A stretch of DNA of 41,095 bases from an uncultured beta proteobacterium (GTDB lineage Bacteria; Pseudomonadota; Gammaproteobacteria; Burkholderiales; Burkholderiaceae), in assembly GCA_903846025.1 (NCBI GenBank), contig CAIMZP010000074.1:1-41095 (forward strand). Reading direction: 5' to 3'. The notes beneath the pieces are model-generated. The model was not told the DNA's origin, did not search any database, and was given only the letters and a program-made list of their open reading frames with translations. This document shows, one piece after another, positions 1-15,703 of the stretch. Each line of letters starts with the position of its first letter. The first letter of the stretch is position 1. The translations under genes were made by a program, and so were the position numbers.

Positions 1-83
1 CCGGCAATGGTTCTGCGCTCAATTTGAGCTTCCGTCTTAGCTTGCTCATACAGTGAATCGTCAATTCTTACAGGCATTCCCAT
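1..83 (-). CDS. ParD-like antitoxin, N-terminal part (cut by window edge)
   Basis: The first 27 codons of a minus-strand gene are visible; the rest lies outside the window. The translation begins MGMPVRIDDSLYEQAKTEAQ, followed by IERRTIAG. This matches, from memory, the start of the ParD-like family of small antitoxin-type proteins, in which a short strand (MPVRIDD) leads into a helix-turn-helix or ribbon-helix-helix fold. A purine-rich GGGGAG stretch 7 nt upstream of the ATG at 83 supports that start; an in-frame ATG at 77 is the alternative. A perfect 9-bp dyad at 107-126 lies just upstream and is a likely operator. No toxin partner can be seen because it would be downstream, outside the window. 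The family call is moderately sure; the function as a toxin-antitoxin component is inference. Confidence 0.6.
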   Translation of the reverse strand, partial: MGMPVRIDDSLYEQAKTEAQIERRTIA

Positions 84-106
84 GATATTTCTCCCCTTTG
101 TGATAT

Positions 107-126
107 TTTACTACATTTGTAGTAAA
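107..126. promoter_or_regulatory. Perfect inverted repeat, likely operator of the ParD-like gene
   Basis: The sequence is TTTACTACA-TT-TGTAGTAAA, two perfect 9-bp arms with a 2-nt spacer, 24 bp before the ATG of the ParD-like gene. The core TACTACA-N2-TGTAGTA has the form known for BlaI/MecI-type repressor operators. Autoregulation by the antitoxin itself is equally possible. The symmetry is seen directly; the binding protein is inference. Confidence 0.55.
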
Positions 127-202
127 TAGGCTTTAGTTTAGCGAATCTCAAATTCAATTGCCAACGACAGGTGAATATCGTCAGAAACTCCAACAGCTGC
201 CT

Positions 203-233
203 CTTGAAATCTTAAGAATTGCACCTATATAAT
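203..233 (+). promoter_or_regulatory. groESL promoter, mixed sigma32/sigma70 type
   Basis: CTTGAAA at 203-209 is a perfect sigma32 -35 element; the facing ACCTATAT at 223-230 (13-nt spacer) matches five of the seven fixed positions of CCCCATNT. The same stretch also reads as a sigma70 promoter, TTGAAA (204-209), 18-nt spacer, TATAAT (228-233). Transcription would start around 240, inside the CIRCE element, so HrcA bound there would block initiation. The 5' leader would be about 125 nt. Confidence 0.7.
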
Positions 234-259
234 CAGCACTCCCTACACGCGAGTGCTAA
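233..259. promoter_or_regulatory. CIRCE operator (HrcA binding site)
   Basis: TCAGCACTC, a 9-nt spacer, then GAGTGCTAA: the consensus TTAGCACTC-N9-GAGTGCTAA with a single mismatch in the left arm. It overlaps the presumed transcription start of groESL. HrcA, its known repressor, is encoded in this same window at 38426-39436. Confidence 0.92.
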
Positions 260-367
260 AAGGTTTTGTAAGTACACAATTCCCAATAGCATCCGCGTTA
301 AGAGATTTCAACTTATTGATTTATATAAGTATTTATTTAGTTAACATTCACTAACTTAGGAGAAGGA

Positions 368-658
368 ATGAATCTGCGTCCTTTACATGATCGCGTAATC
401 ATTAAGCGTTTAGATCAAGAATCAAAAACTGCATCTGGAATCATCATCCCTGACGCTGCTGCAGAAAAGCCTGATCAAGGCGAAGTCTTGGCAGTAGGAC
501 CAGGCAAACGCGATGACAGTGGAAAGTTAAATGCACCTGACGTCAAAGTTGGCGATCGCGTGTTATTTGGCAAATATGCAGGTCAAACAGTTAAGGTCGA
601 CGGCGACGAGCTTCTCGTAATGCGCGAAGAAGACATCATGGCTGTTGTACAGAAGTAA
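368..658 (+). CDS. groES: Co-chaperonin GroES
   Basis: This 96-residue protein is the 10-kDa co-chaperonin that caps the GroEL ring in the cytoplasm during ATP-driven protein folding. The length is the family's usual length. It starts with the typical [10 protein letters not shown] strand, has the flexible mobile loop at about residues 16-32 (including SGIIIPD) that contacts GroEL, and a typical C-terminal end with [16 protein letters not shown] strong Shine-Dalgarno stretch (AGGAGAAGGA) directly precedes the ATG. groEL follows 27 nt later, so the two form the standard operon. Expression should rise on heat shock through the promoter at 203-233 and loss of HrcA repression at the CIRCE element at 233-259. 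Confidence 0.99.
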   Translation: MNLRPLHDRVIIKRLDQESKTASGIIIPDAAAEKPDQGEVLAVGPGKRDDSGKLNAPDVKVGDRVLFGKYAGQTVKVDGDELLVMREEDIMAVVQK

Positions 659-670
659 TTCGGTATTTAA

Positions 671-2335
<1,665 letters not shown>

Positions 2336-2368
2336 CATCTTTTTCCTCAGTGACCCTACTGTAGAAAC

Positions 2369-2404
2369 AAAAACGCCTAGTTCAAAAGACTAGGCGTTTT
2401 TTAT
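2369..2404 (+). terminator. Rho-independent terminator of groESL
   Basis: A perfect stem AAAAACGCCTAGT (2369-2381) pairs with ACTAGGCGTTTTT (2389-2401) around a 7-nt loop and runs into a T tract. It lies 34 bp after the groEL stop codon. Confidence 0.93.
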
Positions 2405-2428
2405 TTGTGATCTATGGACAATGGAAGT

Positions 2429-2453
2429 AAAAAAACTGCCCTAAGACAGTTTT
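2429..2453 (-). terminator. Rho-independent terminator of the pnt operon
   Basis: Read on the minus strand, AAAACTG pairs with CAGTTTT around an 8-nt loop, and the T tract continues for seven bases to 2429. It lies about 25 bp after the pntB stop and faces the groEL terminator, so each convergent operon has its own stop. Confidence 0.75.
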
Positions 2454-2477
2454 CTGTTTGAAAAGGAATGAAGCTCA

Positions 2478-3845
2478 TCAATCAACTGCTTTGACCATTT
2501 CCTCAACAACTTTCTTCGCATCACCGAAGACCATCATGGTTTTATCCATGTAGAAGAGTTCATTGTCCAAGCCGGCATATCCAGCAGCCATTGAACGCTT
2601 GTTAACAATAATTGTTTTAGCTTTAAACGCTTCTAAGATGGGCATCCCAAAGATCGCGCTACCAGGTGTGCGTGCCGCAGGATTCACAACGTCATTAGCG
2701 CCTAGCACCAGTACAACGTCAGCTTGACCAAAATCACTATTGATATCCTCCATCTCAAAAACTTGGTCATAAGGTACTTCAGCCTCAGCTAAGAGTACGT
2801 TCATATGTCCAGGCATGCGACCAGCAACTGGATGAATTGCATACTTTACGTTAACACCGTGATGAGTTAACTTTTCAGTTAACTCTTTAAGGGCATGCTG
2901 CGCGCGAGCTACTGCAAGACCGTAGCCAGGGACAATAATGACGGTATCAGCATTAGTTAGCAAGAAAGCAGCATCTTCAGGAGAGCCAGTTTTATAGTTC
3001 TTAGGACCGTCATCGTCAGCACCTCCAGCAGATGCTTCGGCACCAAACCCGCCAAGCAATACAGCCAAAATAGAGCGGTTCATTGCTTTACACATAATGT
3101 AGGAAAGGATGGCGCCTGAGGAACCAACGCATGCACCCGCAATAATCAGCACGGGGTTATTTAATGTGAAACCGATGCCTGCTGCTGCCCAACCAGAGTA
3201 GCTATTTAGCATAGAGACAACCACCGGCATATCAGCGCCACCGATTGGGATGATCAAGGTCACGCCTAATACTAAGGCTACAGCACACATTGCTAGGAAG
3301 GCTGCGTGACTATCTGCCATGAAGTAAATAACACCACCAGCAAGCATTGCAATAGCTAAAACTAAGTTAAGCAAATGCTGACCAGTAAAGCTCACGGGTT
3401 TACCGCTGACCTTGCCAGACAATTTACCGAAAGCAATAATAGAGGCTGTAAAAGTAATGGCTCCAATAAATGCGCCAATAAAGAGCTCAATCTTTTGGGC
3501 GCCAGTGTGGTCATGTCCAGGGTTAAAAACTGCAGCCACCGCAATTAATACTGCTGATAAACCAACAAAAGAGTGCATGAGTGCAACGAGCTCTGGCATC
3601 TTAGTCATTTGTACGCGCTTTGCAGCAATCGTACCAATAATAGCGCCAGCAACAATTGCCCCAATAATCAATGAGAAAACTGGCTTGAAGTCAGGAATTA
3701 GAAAGGTGGTGATCACTGCAAGCAACATGCCGATCATGCCAAAAGTATTGCCTTGGCGTGAAGTCGTTGGTGAAGATAATCCTCGCAAAGCGAGTATGAA
3801 TAACACGGAGGAAATGAGATAAGAAATTGCTGTGATATTTAACAT
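2478..3845 (-). CDS. pntB: NAD(P) transhydrogenase, beta subunit PntB
   Basis: PntB is the membrane and NADP(H)-binding subunit of the proton-translocating transhydrogenase, which uses the proton gradient to move hydride from NADH to NADP+. The 455-residue length is normal. Residues 1 to about 270 form a bundle of hydrophobic helices, including the conserved MLNSYSGWAAA segment at 212-222. The NADP domain follows, with GYGLAVA at 307-313 and the GANDVVNPAA segment further on. It is the last gene of pntA1-pntA2-pntB, separated from pntA2 by 33 bp, and is followed by a terminator at 2429-2453. Confidence 0.97.
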   Translation of the reverse strand: MLNITAISYLISSVLFILALRGLSSPTTSRQGNTFGMIGMLLAVITTFLIPDFKPVFSLIIGAIVAGAIIGTIAAKRVQMTKMPELVALMHSFVGLSAVLIAVAAVFNPGHDHTGAQKIELFIGAFIGAITFTASIIAFGKLSGKVSGKPVSFTGQHLLNLVLAIAMLAGGVIYFMADSHAAFLAMCAVALVLGVTLIIPIGGADMPVVVSMLNSYSGWAAAGIGFTLNNPVLIIAGACVGSSGAILSYIMCKAMNRSILAVLLGGFGAEASAGGADDDGPKNYKTGSPEDAAFLLTNADTVIIVPGYGLAVARAQHALKELTEKLTHHGVNVKYAIHPVAGRMPGHMNVLLAEAEVPYDQVFEMEDINSDFGQADVVLVLGANDVVNPAARTPGSAIFGMPILEAFKAKTIIVNKRSMAAGYAGLDNELFYMDKTMMVFGDAKKVVEEMVKAVD

Positions 3846-3878
3846 GAGTTTGGTCTCTGTATTGGTCTTGTTCTAGTT

Positions 3879-4217
3879 TTATTTAGTTCCAGCCGCGTCA
3901 GCCTTTGGGGCTTTTTTCTTGAACATCTCAAGCATGCGACGGGTAACCATAAAGCCACCAAAAATATTGATGGATGCTAAGAAGACAGCAACAGCGCCGA
4001 TGATGCTTGTGAGGGTAATTTCATCGCCACCAATAACTTCAGTTTGTAAAAGTGCACCCACAATGATGATTCCCGAAATGGCATTGGTAACTGCCATTAG
4101 TGGAGTATGTAATGCAGGTGTGACATTCCAAACTACGTGATAACCAACAAAGATGGCCAATACAAAAACAGTGATGTTTTGGACGGTAAGGATGCTTTGA
4201 AAAGCCGCGAGATCCAT
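3879..4217 (-). CDS. pntA2: NAD(P) transhydrogenase, alpha subunit part 2 (membrane)
   Basis: This 112-residue protein is the membrane part of the alpha subunit, encoded as a separate gene, as in Rhodospirillum rubrum, instead of being fused to the NAD domain as in Escherichia coli. Three or four hydrophobic helices are visible (around residues 12-30, 40-60 and 68-90), with the conserved [20 protein letters not shown] stretch at the start. The tail is lysine- and alanine-rich ([14 protein letters not shown]). It sits between pntA1 (27 bp away) and pntB (33 bp away) and must function with both in the inner membrane. Confidence 0.95.
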   Translation of the reverse strand: MDLAAFQSILTVQNITVFVLAIFVGYHVVWNVTPALHTPLMAVTNAISGIIIVGALLQTEVIGGDEITLTSIIGAVAVFLASINIFGGFMVTRRMLEMFKKKAPKADAAGTK

Positions 4218-4244
4218 GATGTTTCCTTCGTATTTATTTTTCTA

Positions 4245-5375
4245 TTAGTTTTTACGGATGGCTTGGCCATCACGACACATTAAGCAGGCTGTAACGATGT
4301 CATCATCACCGGGGATGACTAACTTCGCGTCTGAATCGATAATGAGTTTCATGAAGTCAAGCAAGTTGCGCGAATAGAGAGCTGATGCATCTGCTGCAAC
4401 CATGCTGGCAAGATTGGTGTAGCCAATAATCTTAACGCCATTTTTTTCAACAATCTTATCTGCCTCGGTCAGGGGGCAGTTACCGGAACCGTTATCACCG
4501 CGTCCAGCAGCTAAGTCGATCACGATGGAGCCCGGTTTCATATGCGCCACTGTGTCACTATGCAATAGAACTGGAGGTTTACGACCTGGAATTAAAGCAG
4601 TTGTAATCACAATATCAGCCTGTTGAGCACGCTCAGCCACTAAGGCAGCTTGACGCTTCATCCAAGACTCAGGCATTGGGCGGGCATAGCCACCAACACC
4701 TTTAGCGATTTCACGCTCTTCATCTGTCTCATAAGGGACATCGACAAACTTAGCACCTAAAGATTCAATTTGTTCTTTAGCAGCGGGGCGAACATCGGAA
4801 GCTTCAATTACAGCACCAAGACGCTTAGCCGTTGCAATTGCTTGTAAGCCAGCAACACCGGCACCCAAAATCAGGATACGCGCGGCTTTAACAGTGCCGG
4901 CTGCGGTCATAAGCATAGGCATGAAGCGCTGATACTCATTGGAGGCAATTAAAACAGCTTTATAACCAGCAATATTGGCTTGCGATGAAAGAACATCCAT
5001 GCTCTGTGCGCGGGTCGTTCTAGGTGCGGCCTCCAGAGAAAAGGCGGTAATACCTTGACTAGTCATCGCCTCAATATTGTGGTTATCAAATGGATCGAGC
5101 ATGCCGAGCAGCACACTACCTGCTTTCATCTGCTTGAGTTCATCTGTCTCAGGCGCACGTACTTTAAGTACGATTTCAGCGCCAAAGGCGTCAGCGACAC
5201 TGCCGATGCTTGCGCCAACAGCTTCATAGGCAGAATCTGGTTGACTGGCTTTTACGCCCGCATCTTTTTGAATAAGGACTTGATGACCTTGTCCAATGAG
5301 TTTTTTGACGGTTTCTGGGGTAGCGGCTACACGAGTTTCCCCGAGCCTTGTTTCCAGTGGCACTCCTATGCGCAT
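4245..5375 (-). CDS. pntA1: NAD(P) transhydrogenase, alpha subunit part 1 (NAD domain)
   Basis: This 376-residue soluble subunit binds NAD(H) and is related to alanine dehydrogenase. It begins MRIGVPLET, has the conserved RTTRAQSMDVLSSQANIAGY segment at 119-138, and the dinucleotide fold GAGVAG at 171-176. It lacks the membrane helices of fused PntA because these are encoded by the next gene. The ATG at 5375 is preceded by a GGAG motif 9 nt away. It is the first gene of the operon; its promoter must lie in the 175-bp gap shared with mnmA. Confidence 0.96.
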   Translation of the reverse strand: MRIGVPLETRLGETRVAATPETVKKLIGQGHQVLIQKDAGVKASQPDSAYEAVGASIGSVADAFGAEIVLKVRAPETDELKQMKAGSVLLGMLDPFDNHNIEAMTSQGITAFSLEAAPRTTRAQSMDVLSSQANIAGYKAVLIASNEYQRFMPMLMTAAGTVKAARILILGAGVAGLQAIATAKRLGAVIEASDVRPAAKEQIESLGAKFVDVPYETDEEREIAKGVGGYARPMPESWMKRQAALVAERAQQADIVITTALIPGRKPPVLLHSDTVAHMKPGSIVIDLAAGRGDNGSGNCPLTEADKIVEKNGVKIIGYTNLASMVAADASALYSRNLLDFMKLIIDSDAKLVIPGDDDIVTACLMCRDGQAIRKN

Positions 5376-5467
5376 GGCATGTCTCCAAATGCTAATTATT
5401 CGAAAAGTCTATTTTAGTTAAATCAGTGAAAATATACCTATTAACTTACCCTGATAGCTATTGATTT

Positions 5468-5489
5468 AATTTTGGGTAAATTTTGGGTA
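5468..5489. repeat. Two tandem copies of an 11-bp unit
   Basis: AATTTTGGGTA occurs twice back to back, followed by a partial third copy (AATT). It sits in the 175-bp gap between divergent pntA1 and mnmA. It may be a regulatory direct repeat or a simple slip duplication; nothing in the sequence decides between these. Confidence 0.5.
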
Positions 5490-5550
5490 AATTCAGACCA
5501 AGACTTCTACAATAGGTTTTTCAGCTTATATCGAATTCTCGCATTTTTTA

Positions 5551-6666
5551 ATGATCTCTCTCAATTCTTCAGCAATCCCCCCTACAAAACACTCCAAAGT
5601 TGTCATTGGCATGTCTGGAGGGGTTGATTCGTCAGTGGCTGCCTGGATGCTCAAGCAGCAGGGTTATGAGGTGATTGGTCTTTTCATGAAAAACTGGGAA
5701 GACGATGATAGCGATGAGTATTGCTCTGCTCGCCAAGATTGGCTCGATGTTGTCTCTGTTGCCGATTTAATCGGAATTGATGTAGAGGCGGTCAATTTTG
5801 CTGCAGAGTACCGAGAGCGGGTATTTGCAGAATTTCTTCGTGAATACGCTGCCGGACGAACCCCTAATCCAGATGTACTGTGTAATGCAGAAATTAAGTT
5901 CAAAGCTTTTTTGGATCATGCCATGAGCTTGGGTGCTGATGCTATTGCTACTGGACACTATGCACGAGTGCGGCATTACGGTGGACGAGTCCAATTACTA
6001 AAAGCGCTGGATGCTAGCAAGGATCAAAGCTACTTTTTACATCGCTTAACTCAAAACCAGCTAACTAATGTTCTTTTTCCTTTGGGGGAAATTCCCAAAA
6101 CAGAGGTCCGCAAAATTGCTGAGAAAATTGGCCTGCACAATGCCCGAAAAAAAGATTCGACTGGCATTTGCTTTATTGGTGAGCGACCTTTTCGTGAATT
6201 TTTGAATCGTTACTTACCTCGCACCCCGGGGCCCATTAAAACTCCTGAAGGCAAGATCGTAGGTGAGCACATGGGTTTGGCATTTTTTACTTTGGGTCAG
6301 CGCAAAGGGATTGGTATTGGCGGCAGCCAAGACGGCAATGGTGATGCTTGGTATGTGGCGCGCAAGGACATGGAAAACAATACTTTGTATGTGGTGCAAG
6401 GGCATGAACACCCATGGCTCTTGGCTCATAAGCTTTCTGCAATAGATGCAAGTTGGGTTGATGGCGTTGCGCCGATGCCTGGAAAGTACTCTGCAAAAAC
6501 CCGCTATCGCCAAATGGATTCTGCTTGTGAAATCACTGCTGGATCTGAGGGTCCACCCAGTTTCCAACTAAGCTTCACGGAAGCGCAGTGGGCAGTGACC
6601 CCTGGTCAGTCTGCAGTTTTATACGATGGCGATATTTGCTTGGGCGGAGGAATTATTTCCGCTTAA
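5551..6666 (+). CDS. mnmA: tRNA-specific 2-thiouridylase MnmA
   Basis: MnmA adds sulfur to uridine-34 of Lys, Glu and Gln tRNAs, using ATP to activate the base and a relayed persulfide. The 371-residue length fits. The PP-loop GMSGGVDSS is at residues 20-28. The two catalytic cysteines are in the expected contexts: Cys111 in PNPDVLCN and Cys207 in [10 protein letters not shown]. The ATG at 5551 has no visible Shine-Dalgarno, and the first 15 residues are not conserved family sequence, so a slightly later start cannot be excluded, but no other good one is seen. The gene converges on the glutathione S-transferase gene, 21 bp away, with no terminator visible between them. Confidence 0.97.
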   Translation: MISLNSSAIPPTKHSKVVIGMSGGVDSSVAAWMLKQQGYEVIGLFMKNWEDDDSDEYCSARQDWLDVVSVADLIGIDVEAVNFAAEYRERVFAEFLREYAAGRTPNPDVLCNAEIKFKAFLDHAMSLGADAIATGHYARVRHYGGRVQLLKALDASKDQSYFLHRLTQNQLTNVLFPLGEIPKTEVRKIAEKIGLHNARKKDSTGICFIGERPFREFLNRYLPRTPGPIKTPEGKIVGEHMGLAFFTLGQRKGIGIGGSQDGNGDAWYVARKDMENNTLYVVQGHEHPWLLAHKLSAIDASWVDGVAPMPGKYSAKTRYRQMDSACEITAGSEGPPSFQLSFTEAQWAVTPGQSAVLYDGDICLGGGIISA

Positions 6667-6687
6667 GGAAGCACCGCTACTCGTTTT

Positions 6688-10136
<3,449 letters not shown>

Positions 10137-10162
10137 TCGGGCCGAAGTTACTTAATTAATAG

Positions 10163-11137
10163 CTAAACCTGAGCTCCAAAATTAGGATCATCATTACGTG
10201 AAGCGTCATCGGGCTTACGTTCGCCCTTGATAAGATCTTCTCGTGTCACGCCTAGCCACATTGCCAAAGCTGCTGCCACAAATACAGAAGAGTAAATACC
10301 AAACAAAATACCAATAGTTAGCGCTAGGGCGAAGTAAAAGAGTGTTGGGCCACCAAATATCAGCATTGCTAAAACCATCATCTCAGTACTCCCGTGGGTA
10401 ATAACGGTTCGGCTAATCGTGCTGGTAATCGCGTTATCAATGATTTCGCGTGTATTCATCTTTCGATATTTTCGGAAGTTCTCGCGAATGCGGTCAAAAA
10501 TCACAACAGATTCATTCACGGAATAACCGAGAACAGCCAAAACGGCAGCCAATACTGATAGGGAAAATTCCCATTGGAAAAAGGCGAAGAAACCAAGAAT
10601 AATGACAACGTCATGTAAGTTTGCAATGATGCCAGCGAGTGCAAATTTCCACTCAAACCGAAATGATAAATAAACCACAATGCCAATGACCACAAAGATC
10701 AAGGCTTTCAATCCATCCATGGCTAGTTCTTGACCAACTTGTGGGCCTACGTATTCAACACGCTGGAGCTTGACGCCGGATGTAGCCGGATCAAGTGCTT
10801 GCATGACGGCTGCACTTTGCTCGGCGGAGGAAATAATTTTACCTTCAGCATTTTTTTGTAAAGGCAGTCGAATCATTACATCGCGTGAGCTACCAAAGTT
10901 TTGAATTTGAGTATCTGCGTAACCTAGTTTTTCGACATTAGTCCGGATGGATTCTAGAGGAGCGGTTTGTGGATAACTCACCTCCATCACTGTGCCACCT
11001 GTAAATTCAATCGAGAGGTGTAAGCCGTTATGCCAAAGGAAGAAAACAGCAGCTAAAAAGGTAATAAAGGAAATTGCATTCAGCACCAAAGCATGGCGCA
11101 TAAAGGGAATATCTTTTTTGATCCTAAAAAATTCCAT
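10163..11137 (-). CDS. secF: Protein translocase subunit SecF
   Basis: SecF, with SecD, uses the proton gradient to pull preproteins out of SecYEG on the periplasmic side. The protein has 324 residues with a first membrane helix at about 20-38, a periplasmic domain beginning EFTGGTVMEV, and five further helices, including the conserved GYSVNESVVIFDRIREN segment that marks the RND-like family. It starts 3 bp after the secD stop, so the two are certainly cotranscribed. The C-terminal tail is hydrophilic and ends in a low-complexity DDASRNDDPN stretch. Confidence 0.97.
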   Translation of the reverse strand: MEFFRIKKDIPFMRHALVLNAISFITFLAAVFFLWHNGLHLSIEFTGGTVMEVSYPQTAPLESIRTNVEKLGYADTQIQNFGSSRDVMIRLPLQKNAEGKIISSAEQSAAVMQALDPATSGVKLQRVEYVGPQVGQELAMDGLKALIFVVIGIVVYLSFRFEWKFALAGIIANLHDVVIILGFFAFFQWEFSLSVLAAVLAVLGYSVNESVVIFDRIRENFRKYRKMNTREIIDNAITSTISRTVITHGSTEMMVLAMLIFGGPTLFYFALALTIGILFGIYSSVFVAAALAMWLGVTREDLIKGERKPDDASRNDDPNFGAQV

Positions 11138-11140
11138 AGT

Positions 11141-13000
11141 TTATTTCTCCTTTGGGCGCCAAACTTGGCCAATAGCGAGTTTTTGAACCTTCTTGTGTCT
11201 GCCGTACCAAAGATTAACAAGGCCACGAGAAAAGAAGACGGCTGAGAACATGGAAGTCAGAATACCCAAGCAATGCACTACTGCAAACCCCTTGATTGGA
11301 CCAGATCCAAATGCGAGCAGAGCTAAACCAGCAATGAGAGTAGTGACATTTGAATCCAGAATGGTTGCCCATGCTTTGTCAAAGCCAACCGCAATCGCTG
11401 TTTGAGGGGCGGCGCCGTTACGCAATTCTTCACGAATTCGCTCATTGATCAATACGTTGGAATCAATTGCCATTCCTAGTGCCAGTGCCATCGCAGCAAT
11501 GCCAGGAAGGGTAAGCGTTGCTTGAAGCATGGACAAAACAGAGATGAGTAGCAATAAGTTTACCGCTAAAGCAACCACTGAGAATGTGCCAAATAAGAGA
11601 TAGTAGATCACCATAAAAATGGCAATACAAGCAAAGCCAATTAAAAGGGATTTGAAGCCCTTTTCAATGTTCTCTGCACCCAAACTTGGTCCGATGGTGC
11701 GCTCTTCAATAATTTCCATCGGCGCTGCCAATGAACCGGCACGTAATAAAAGAGCCAAATCATTGGCACTTTCAGTAGTAGCTTGGCCAGTAATTTGGAA
11801 CTTAGAGCCAAACTCACCTTGAATAGTGGCGATCGTTAGTACTTCGCCCTTACCCTTTTCAAATAAGATCATGCCCATGGGCTTACCAATATTCTCACGT
11901 GTAACCTCTTGCATGACGCGGCCACCAGCAGCATCTAAGGAAATGTTTACTGCGGGACGTTGATTCTGATCAAAGCCAGCGCTGGCATCAGTAATGCGAT
12001 CACCGCTGAAAATGACCGATTTCTTAAAGACGCCCATACGGTTTTCCCCAAAACGAAAGACATCCATTCCAGGTGGAGGTGTTTCTCCAAGGGCAATAGT
12101 GGAGACAACTGGGTCAGCTAATCTTGACTCTAAAGTGGCGGTCCGACCAATGATGTCTTTCGCACGAGCGGTATCCTGAACGCCTGGTAGCTGAACCACA
12201 ATACGCTCAGCCCCTTGTTGCTGAATAACGGGCTCCTTAACGGCCAGTTCATTGACACGCTTATTCAGAGTAATGATATTTTGCTTAACGGCGCTGTCTT
12301 GGATTTCTTTTAATGCTGCTGGTTTAAATTCCCCAACTAATTTTGGCGAGAGGCCTGTAGGTTTTACTTGCCAAAGGAGTTCAGGTTGGCTCGCCATCAA
12401 TACGGAGCGGGCTTTTTCAGCATCTTCAAGACTGCTAAAGCTTAAGGTAATCGTATCTTGCCCACGCTCAATGCCCTGATGCCGCACGGATTTATCACGC
12501 AGTTGGCTTCGAATATCGCCTGCAAGCGAAGTAACTTTCTTTTGTACGGCACCCTTCATGTCGACTTGCAGGAGGAAATAGACGCCACCCCGCAGATCAA
12601 GACCTAACGGCATCGGTAATGCGTTGATTGCATTAAGCCATCCCGGAGTATTTGAGAGTAGGTTTAATGCAACTGTGAAGTTTGGATCATTCTGATCAAT
12701 ATTCAATTTTTGCTGTAATAGATCACGGGCGCGCAATTGGATGTCTGTATTGCTAAAACGGATTTTAATTGAGCCCACATGGCCCGTTGATTCAAGGAAC
12801 ATGCCAGTGCTGGTAATGTTGTCATCTGCCAGAATCTTTTCGACACGAGACTGGGTCGCCAAATCAACCTTAATGGTTGGTTTGGCGGACGATACTTGAA
12901 CCGCAGGCGCCTCACCATAAAAATTTGGTAGCGAATACAGCCCCCCAATTAACAATGCAAACAGGATGACGATGTATTTCCAGAGAGGGTAGCGGTTCAT
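11141..13000 (-). CDS. secD: Protein translocase subunit SecD
   Basis: SecD is the larger partner of SecF in the inner membrane. The 619-residue protein starts MNRYPLWKYIVILFALLIG, giving the first helix, followed by a large periplasmic domain (about 30-440) with the LGLDLRGGVYFLLQVD motif typical of the family. Five membrane helices form the C-terminal part, including the conserved ALALGMAIDSNVLINERIRE segment. yajC ends 12 bp upstream and secF starts 3 bp downstream. No clear Shine-Dalgarno precedes the ATG, so coupling to yajC translation is likely. Confidence 0.97.
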   Translation of the reverse strand: MNRYPLWKYIVILFALLIGGLYSLPNFYGEAPAVQVSSAKPTIKVDLATQSRVEKILADDNITSTGMFLESTGHVGSIKIRFSNTDIQLRARDLLQQKLNIDQNDPNFTVALNLLSNTPGWLNAINALPMPLGLDLRGGVYFLLQVDMKGAVQKKVTSLAGDIRSQLRDKSVRHQGIERGQDTITLSFSSLEDAEKARSVLMASQPELLWQVKPTGLSPKLVGEFKPAALKEIQDSAVKQNIITLNKRVNELAVKEPVIQQQGAERIVVQLPGVQDTARAKDIIGRTATLESRLADPVVSTIALGETPPPGMDVFRFGENRMGVFKKSVIFSGDRITDASAGFDQNQRPAVNISLDAAGGRVMQEVTRENIGKPMGMILFEKGKGEVLTIATIQGEFGSKFQITGQATTESANDLALLLRAGSLAAPMEIIEERTIGPSLGAENIEKGFKSLLIGFACIAIFMVIYYLLFGTFSVVALAVNLLLLISVLSMLQATLTLPGIAAMALALGMAIDSNVLINERIREELRNGAAPQTAIAVGFDKAWATILDSNVTTLIAGLALLAFGSGPIKGFAVVHCLGILTSMFSAVFFSRGLVNLWYGRHKKVQKLAIGQVWRPKEK

Positions 13001-13012
13001 ATTGAGATACTT

Positions 13013-13339
13013 TTAAGCAGACTTCAGTGTGCCTTTTGGCAACACAGTAGTAATAGCGCCTTTTTGCATTTGTACTACAGTGCCGGCTGAAATTTCAACG
13101 CTAATAATCTGGTCTTTTAATGCAGTAACTTTGCCGATGATGCCGCCGCTAGTGACTACTTCATCACCTACAGCTAATGCTTGAAGCATTGCTTTAGATT
13201 CTTTTTGACGCTTCATTTGAGGGCGGATCATGATGAAATACAAGACAGCAAACATCAAAATAAGGGGGAGAAAACTCATTAAGCCACCGGAATCTGTGCC
13301 CGCGGCTGAAGCCTGAGCAAAAGCATTGCTAATCCACAT
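13013..13339 (-). CDS. yajC: Sec translocase accessory protein YajC
   Basis: YajC is a small single-pass inner-membrane protein found with SecDF. The 108-residue protein has one hydrophobic helix at about 21-38 followed by the typical RPQMKRQKE segment and the LAVGDEVVTSGGIIGKV cytoplasmic domain. A strong Shine-Dalgarno GGAGG lies 6 nt before the ATG, the best in this operon. It is the first gene of yajC-secD-secF; tgt ends 133 bp upstream. Confidence 0.96.
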   Translation of the reverse strand: MWISNAFAQASAAGTDSGGLMSFLPLILMFAVLYFIMIRPQMKRQKESKAMLQALAVGDEVVTSGGIIGKVTALKDQIISVEISAGTVVQMQKGAITTVLPKGTLKSA

Positions 13340-13472
13340 ACAAAACCTCCATTAATTATCAATTGGAAACTGCTGACGTTTTCGACTTTTAAAGCGAAGC
13401 CGTAAGCCAGCAATTCTAAACTGTATAGGGCTTTGAGCTTGATTTAGCGGTGCCTGCCTGCCTAAGAGGGTA
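13340..13472 (-). other. Intergenic gap between tgt and yajC
   Basis: This 133-bp gap holds the strong yajC ribosome-binding site and, on the minus strand, an AT-rich stretch (GATAATTAAT) close to it that could serve as a -10 region. I see no convincing terminator after tgt, so read-through from queA-tgt into yajC is possible. Confidence 0.4.
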
Positions 13473-15673
<2,201 letters not shown>

Positions 15674-15703
15674 AGTATTACCATCAGGTACTGGATTTTA
15701 ACG

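Noticed and set aside
3412..3822. A 136-codon open frame opposite pntB
   Set aside because: Fully antisense to membrane-helix codons of pntB; no ribosome-binding site and no family likeness.
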